A stretch of 64,000 nucleotides of DNA, taken from NCBI GenBank assembly GCA_947175325.1, contig CAMWME010000002.1, forward strand, positions 1 through 64,000, in the 5' to 3' direction. Positions 59,846-64,000 of the stretch are shown here, in pieces (the stretch's first letter is position 1; each line of letters starts with the position of its first letter). Source of the stretch: an uncultured Clostridia bacterium (GTDB taxonomy: Bacteria; Bacillota; Clostridia; Christensenellales; Borkfalkiaceae). The notes under the pieces are model-generated. The model was not told where the DNA came from and searched no databases. It saw only the letters and a list, made by a program, of their open reading frames with translations. The translations under genes and the position numbers were made by a program.

Positions 59846-60557
59846 TTGCGGCTTTCTCCTTGGAGTGTTTTTTTACTAAGTGAACTACTAAATCTTTTAT
59901 CCCGATGAAAACCATATCCGCAATTACGGTGAAGGTGCCAAATAAAAGCGGCTCTACGCCGACGGCTATTGCGCCCTCGGTGCCCTTGATATAGTTTATC
60001 AACTCGTTCAGCCCGAGATAGAAACCGAAGTACATAACCAGCACTACTACGATATAGTACAAAATGTTGGTGAAGAAGGTCCAGTACGCCTTGAACGGGA
60101 AGGGGAACATTATATAGGAATCGTACTCTTTTTTATCCCTTTCCATAAATCTGAAAAGCGGGTTGACGAAAATTTCCACCACGAGCCCCAAAACGATGCC
60201 CGTTAAAAACAGCTCGTCCAAAGTATCGCCGTTCATAAAGCTTGCAATGCCGAACATTACGAAGTAGCAGACCATACCCGCGAACCACCACTTCACGAAA
60301 AGGGCTTTTATCCAAACGGGGATTTTGCCGAGGAAGTCGGTTTTGTAGGGGTCGAACTCCTTCTTCTTGCCCGAGCGGGTGTAATTCTTGCGGTCGTCGT
60401 CGCCCGTGCAGTCCGAAATGTACATTGTCAAATCGTTTGCCGCGGTTTCGGGGGTTTCGTCCTTTAAAGCCGCAACCAGCTCGTCTATTTTATCCACCTT
60501 TAAATCGTAATAATTTTCGATAGTGGTTTCTTTTATGGGTTTTTTCTTTTTAGCCAT
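59838..60557 (-). CDS. Membrane protein of the pectin locus, unknown
   Basis: 239 aa. A ~75-aa hydrophilic N-terminus (KKKKPIKETTIENYYDLKVD) and four to five TM helices (~80-230). Overlaps GH28, indicating a shared operon and function. Not an ABC permease by motif (no EAA loop seen). Not recognised. Confidence 0.75.
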   Translation of the reverse strand: MAKKKKPIKETTIENYYDLKVDKIDELVAALKDETPETAANDLTMYISDCTGDDDRKNYTRSGKKKEFDPYKTDFLGKIPVWIKALFVKWWFAGMVCYFVMFGIASFMNGDTLDELFLTGIVLGLVVEIFVNPLFRFMERDKKEYDSYIMFPFPFKAYWTFFTNILYYIVVVLVMYFGFYLGLNELINYIKGTEGAIAVGVEPLLFGTFTVIADMVFIGIKDLVVHLVKKHSKEKAANV

Positions 60558-60575
60558 AGTTGTTTTTTTGGAAAA

Positions 60576-60604
60576 ATAACCGACAAAAAGCTTTGCCGGT
60601 TATT
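60576..60604. terminator. Inter-gene hairpin in pectin operon
   Basis: 8-bp stem AATAACCG/CGGTTATT with a 13-nt loop. It lies between two genes of the operon and may partly terminate or protect mRNA. Confidence 0.55.
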
Positions 60605-60622
60605 TGTGTACTAATTAAAAAT

Positions 60623-61312
60623 TTAGTCTTCTTGAATATCTATAGCGCCGTGCATATTCTCGGTTGCGGATTCAAGCTCAACTTGGGTGTTGATTTTGTT
60701 AATAAGCAACCTATACGCGGGCAACAGTGCGAATACTACCGCACTTACGCCAACCAACGCCACGTGTACGATAACGTACAGCTGACCAGTGGTTACTTTT
60801 GCTATGGTATCCGTTGCGCCTTGCAGTGCGGGCAATGCAAGAATGTCCGACATCTGCACGTAGAAAACTATATCGCACGCTATCATAGCGCCTATCATTA
60901 AGAACACCAGCACTATGAAGAAGATGTTGGGCTTTTTACGCTTGGGGAAGGAGTTTAAGAAGCTTACCAAAACCAAAAGCGATAAAAGCGTGGTTACGAA
61001 AATGCAAATACCTATCGAAGTTTCAACGCCTTCTTGGGTGTACACTTCGTAAATTGCTTGCGAAATTTTAAACAAGGACAGCATAAAGTAAATAGTCGAT
61101 ACCGCCAAAAACAGAAGCGCAATATTTTGCGGCTTGCGTTTTAAGGCAACTATTTTTTTACGGAACCACTCCTTTGCGCCCTTGGAAGGTTTTTTGCCTT
61201 TGGAGGGCTGTTTAGGTGCGGGCTGCCCATCGTTTACTTCAACGGGCGTATCCGCCTTTACGGGTTCTTCCGCAACCTCGTCGGGCTTTAAAACGTTCTC
61301 GTTTTCTGCCAT
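60623..61312 (-). CDS. Membrane protein of the pectin locus, unknown (4 TM)
   Basis: 229 aa. Acidic and then basic N-terminus (~1-55), then four TM helices (~60-210), starting PQNIALLFLAVSTIYFMLSLFKISQ. That segment resembles the equivalent part of the 62398-63045 product (NLALLGLALGCLYFLVLYAQV), suggesting related proteins. Function unknown. Confidence 0.75.
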   Translation of the reverse strand: MAENENVLKPDEVAEEPVKADTPVEVNDGQPAPKQPSKGKKPSKGAKEWFRKKIVALKRKPQNIALLFLAVSTIYFMLSLFKISQAIYEVYTQEGVETSIGICIFVTTLLSLLVLVSFLNSFPKRKKPNIFFIVLVFLMIGAMIACDIVFYVQMSDILALPALQGATDTIAKVTTGQLYVIVHVALVGVSAVVFALLPAYRLLINKINTQVELESATENMHGAIDIQED

Positions 61313-61325
61313 TTGTATTCCCTCC

Positions 61326-62405
61326 TTACCTTATCGCCTTACCGGGCTGGTCGCCTTCGGGCTTTTCGAAGAAGTGCGTCATTTCGGGGTCGAAGCCGAT
61401 ATTGATTTCGTCCCCCTCCTTGTAAGTGCACCACTCGGCAAACTTGCAGACAACAATCTTGGTGCCGCCGATTTTGCCGTGAACGAGGGTATTCATACCC
61501 AAATTCTCGTTATTGGTTATTTTAAGTTTAACGGGACCTTCGCGAACGATATTTTCGGGGCGGACGCCGAGAACGACTTCCTTACCCTCGTAAGGCTTCA
61601 AGGTTTCCTTCTGCTTAGCGTTCAAAGGATACTTGAAAAGGTCGCATACGAAATGCCCGTTTTCAATCTTGCCGTCGAACATATTCATAGGGGGAAGCCC
61701 GATGAACGTTGCAACGAAGGTATTTGCGGGTTTTTCGTAAAGGTCTATAGGTTTACCTATCTGCTGTACGTGGCCCATCGACATACATACGATTCTGTCC
61801 GCCAAGGTCAAAGCCTCGGTCTGGTCGTGGGTAACGTACATCATAGTTGCATTCAGTTTTTTGTGAAGAAGAAGTATTTCCCTTCTCATCGAGCCGCGAA
61901 GCTTCGCGTCGAGGTTGGATAAGGGCTCGTCAAAGAGGAACACCTTGGGGTTACGCACGATAGCACGGCCCATCGCAACACGCTGGCGCTGTCCGCCCGA
62001 AAGCTGCTTGGGTTTTTTGTTGAGCTGAGATTTCAAGTCGAGAATTTCAGCCGCCGCCATAACCTTTCTGTGAATTACTTCTTTATTCTCCTTGCGGAGC
62101 GTCAACGAGAACGCCATGTTCTCGTAAATAGTCATGTGTCCGTACAGAGCGTAGTTTTGGAAAACCATCGCTATATCTCTGTCCTTGGGCGGAAGACGGG
62201 TACAGTCCTTGCCGTCGATTATAAGCTGGCCGTTGGTGATATCTTCAAGCCCCGCTACCATTCTTAGCGTCGTGGACTTGCCGCAGCCCGAGGGGCCTAC
62301 GAGGACTATAAACTCGCCGTCGGCGATATCGAGGTTGAAGTCGTAAACCGCTTGTACGCCGCCGTCATAAATTTTGTCAATGTGTTGCAAATTTACGTCA
62401 GGCAT
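61326..62405 (-). CDS. Carbohydrate ABC importer ATPase (UgpC/MsmX type)
   Basis: 359 aa. Walker A GPSGCGKSTT, Q loop VFQNYALYGHM, signature LSGGQRQRVAMGRAI, Walker B VFLFDEPLSNLDA, and the C-terminal OB-type regulatory domain (VVLGVRPENIV). These MsmX-like ATPases often serve several CUT1 sugar importers. Overlaps the previous membrane gene by 8 nt. Confidence 0.93.
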   Translation of the reverse strand: MPDVNLQHIDKIYDGGVQAVYDFNLDIADGEFIVLVGPSGCGKSTTLRMVAGLEDITNGQLIIDGKDCTRLPPKDRDIAMVFQNYALYGHMTIYENMAFSLTLRKENKEVIHRKVMAAAEILDLKSQLNKKPKQLSGGQRQRVAMGRAIVRNPKVFLFDEPLSNLDAKLRGSMRREILLLHKKLNATMMYVTHDQTEALTLADRIVCMSMGHVQQIGKPIDLYEKPANTFVATFIGLPPMNMFDGKIENGHFVCDLFKYPLNAKQKETLKPYEGKEVVLGVRPENIVREGPVKLKITNNENLGMNTLVHGKIGGTKIVVCKFAEWCTYKEGDEINIGFDPEMTHFFEKPEGDQPGKAIR

Positions 62406-63045
62406 CTACTTCACCCCCTACGTTTTCTTCCTTTTTGAGTTCGGCGTTTAAATCTACTTCGCCGGCTTCTACCTTTTTAACGAAGTCTTCAACGGACTTA
62501 GCACGGATATAGCCGATTATTGCAGACGCGATTATGCACGCGCCCGAAGCCGCAAGACAAACCGTCATAAAAATGAACGTGCCCGTCGTGATAGCCGCGC
62601 CGCCGAATTCAACTCCTACGATGTGGCAGTAAGCCGTTTCGGTTATGCCCGCAAGAGGCAACCAGAAAATTCTTACAATCTGCATTCCGCCTATGATAAG
62701 CTGGAACGGGAACATTTTTCTGTTATAATTCTTTACTTGTTCCGAGAAAAGGAACACGAACAGAAGGAAGAAAAGATTGTAAATAACGTCGATGGCAATA
62801 GGCCATTTATAATAGAAGTTGTTGTTTTTAACTTGCGCGTACAAAACGAGGAAGTAAAGACAGCCCAGCGCAAGCCCCAAAAGGGCAAGGTTGGCGCCAA
62901 ACTTATTCTTTTTATAGCGCATTATATCGTTTTGAATAACGGGGTTTTTAGGCTGTTTAACCTTTTTGGTTTCTGCCACTGCAACCTCGTCGGTGTTTAC
63001 AATTTCAACGTTTTCGATTTCTACGGGGTCGATATTGTTCGTCAT
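62398..63045 (-). CDS. Membrane protein of the pectin locus, unknown (4 TM)
   Basis: 215 aa. Four TM helices (~50-190) between acidic termini (IENVEIVNTDEVAVAE; VDLNAELKKEENVGGEVDA). Related in pattern to the 60623-61312 product. No EAA permease loop. Overlaps both neighbours by a few nt. Confidence 0.75.
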   Translation of the reverse strand: MTNNIDPVEIENVEIVNTDEVAVAETKKVKQPKNPVIQNDIMRYKKNKFGANLALLGLALGCLYFLVLYAQVKNNNFYYKWPIAIDVIYNLFFLLFVFLFSEQVKNYNRKMFPFQLIIGGMQIVRIFWLPLAGITETAYCHIVGVEFGGAAITTGTFIFMTVCLAASGACIIASAIIGYIRAKSVEDFVKKVEAGEVDLNAELKKEENVGGEVDA

Positions 63046-63662
63046 ACCGTTTCACCTCCCGCAACTACGCCGTTTGAAAGGAGCTGTTTCTCTCCCTTCA
63101 TAAGCATTATTTTCCAAACCATATTTAATACGAGTATGATTGAAGCCACGATGACAATCGCGTATACTGCAAACCCGATATCAAACCATAAGGTAGATTC
63201 GGAGTAATGAGGTTCAATCAACGGGTCGTCCAAAAGTACTTTCCAAGCCGCAAAGTCGACTTTTAAGAACTCGCTGCGCCAGTGAATGTTCATTATAATA
63301 CAAACGACTGACATAACGATATTGCCGCCCGCGCACAAGCCGGTTGCAACGTAGTTGGAAACGTAATAGTTTCTTCTTTTATTGCACGCCGTGATATATA
63401 AAAGGACTGCAAGCAAAATCATTGCTATGCCGAAATACATCATCATCGTGTTGAAGGGCTGCATTTCGTCGTACAAAAGAGCGTCGTTTAAACCGTCATC
63501 CGCCGGAAACTTGGACTCGCGACCGCTAAGCTTTATGTTTATACTTTGACCAAGCTCGGAAAGCGAACCCGTCATATAGCAGAAAGCGTACAAAAGCGCC
63601 AATGCGCCCACGATAATCATTACGAGGCACATCCACTTTTGAAATTTCATCTGAGCTTTCAT
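63042..63662 (-). CDS. Membrane protein of the pectin locus, unknown (4 TM)
   Basis: 206 aa. Four TM helices (~10-35, 75-97, 105-128, 160-190) with an external loop after the first. Upstream of the ABC ATPase and downstream of the probable binding-protein gene. Might be an accessory or non-canonical transporter part. Confidence 0.75.
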   Translation of the reverse strand: MKAQMKFQKWMCLVMIIVGALALLYAFCYMTGSLSELGQSINIKLSGRESKFPADDGLNDALLYDEMQPFNTMMMYFGIAMILLAVLLYITACNKRRNYYVSNYVATGLCAGGNIVMSVVCIIMNIHWRSEFLKVDFAAWKVLLDDPLIEPHYSESTLWFDIGFAVYAIVIVASIILVLNMVWKIMLMKGEKQLLSNGVVAGGETV

Positions 63663-63688
63663 ATCTCATTCTCCCCGAAAGTTTTAAA

Positions 63689-63719
63689 TTGCGCCCGCAC
63701 CCGAACGGCACGGGCGCAA
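63689..63719. terminator. Inter-gene hairpin after binding-protein gene
   Basis: 9-bp perfect stem TTGCGCCCG/CGGGCGCAA with a 13-nt loop. Hairpins after binding-protein genes often stabilise their mRNA or partially terminate. Confidence 0.65.
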
Positions 63720-63765
63720 CTTTGACTTTTAAACTGTTAAATTATTTTTACAAAACCCAAATTAG

Positions 63766-64000
63766 TTAGCGGATTTAAGATAATTCCAATACTTCTGAGC
63801 GTTTTGCCAGCCGCGAGCGTAAACGTCCTCTCTCGTCTGAGCTTTCTTCGTAGAAGACATATATTCTACAAGCGCGTCAACGGTAGAGAAGTTGTAAGTG
63901 ATATCTTGCTGGAAGTGCTGATTAGGATGCTCTGCATCAACGCCTTCCTTAACGCCTTGAAGAATTACGGAGTTGAAGATGCTGAGGAATTCCTTATCGC
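63766..64000 (-). CDS. C-terminal part of probable extracellular solute-binding protein
   Basis: Truncated by the window edge; 77 C-terminal codons ending ARGWQNAQKYWNYLKSAN. The sequence FQQDITYNFSTVDALVEYMSS and position before ABC genes fit a carbohydrate ABC substrate-binding protein, but no domain can be confirmed from this fragment. Confidence 0.6.

Noticed and set aside
1-64000. tRNA, rRNA, tmRNA, RNase P or SRP RNA genes
   Set aside because: I looked for T-loop and other hallmark motifs on both strands and saw none; a tool-based scan would be needed to exclude them fully.

Overview
The window looks like a chromosomal segment of an uncultured member of the Bacillota (Clostridia-like). 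The evidence is the long S10-spc-alpha ribosomal array with a KOW/L14e-like gene between map and infA, zinc-type S14, S4 and L33, a DUF1292-ruvX pair, an RNase G-rplU-rpmA block, L10 and L21 leader RNAs, and many N-terminal lipobox proteins. The lineage resembles Christensenellales-type gut genomes, but that placement is inference. Most genes lie on the minus strand. No rRNA, tRNA, CRISPR array, transposase or phage gene was seen.

Layout. 1-9.2 kb: lipoproteins, DUF1292 and ruvX, two HTH/SANT-like or Xre regulators, a DUF2207 membrane protein and a DtxR-family repressor. 9.2-12.5 kb: prfA, a DUF1385-PrmC fusion and rpmE. 12.6-15.7 kb (plus strand): an MDR dehydrogenase-like protein, a cardiolipin synthase-like enzyme and a YfcE-like phosphodiesterase. 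15.8-16.3 kb: two related small membrane proteins. 16.4-33.1 kb: the ribosomal array, read right to left from a strong promoter at 33.1 kb (rpsJ) to rplQ, with a second promoter before rpsM. 33.4-34.9 kb: a small regulator and a HepT/MntA toxin-antitoxin pair. 35.0-40.6 kb: an EF-G paralogue, a membrane protein, and two COG0523 (CobW) GTPases, one His-rich and one fused to a DUF1980-like domain. 40.7-43 kb: lipoproteins. 43-46.4 kb: rpmG-secE-nusG-rplK-rplA-rplJ-rplL. 46.6-52.1 kb: a SecB-like chaperone, RNase G, an LRR protein, rplU and rpmA. 52.2-57 kb: acetyltransferases, an AraC regulator and large lipoproteins. 57.1-64 kb: a pectin/rhamnogalacturonan locus (GH105, GH28, ABC ATPase, four multi-TM proteins, and the C-terminus of a probable binding protein).

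Most notable non-gene signals. (1) A ~195-nt element occurs twice (22990-23190 and 39243-39440), each time between a stop codon and the next gene's Shine-Dalgarno. Its loops are nearly identical while at least three helices differ by compensatory changes, which is strong evidence for a structured RNA. (2) A ~66-bp repeat occurs four times, each copy starting exactly on a gene's TAA stop. (3) Five genes share an identical leaderless promoter layout: -35, 17 nt, -10, 6 nt, ATG. (4) The ribosomal operons are interrupted by several hairpin-rich spacers. (5) Several regulators have clear palindromic operators.
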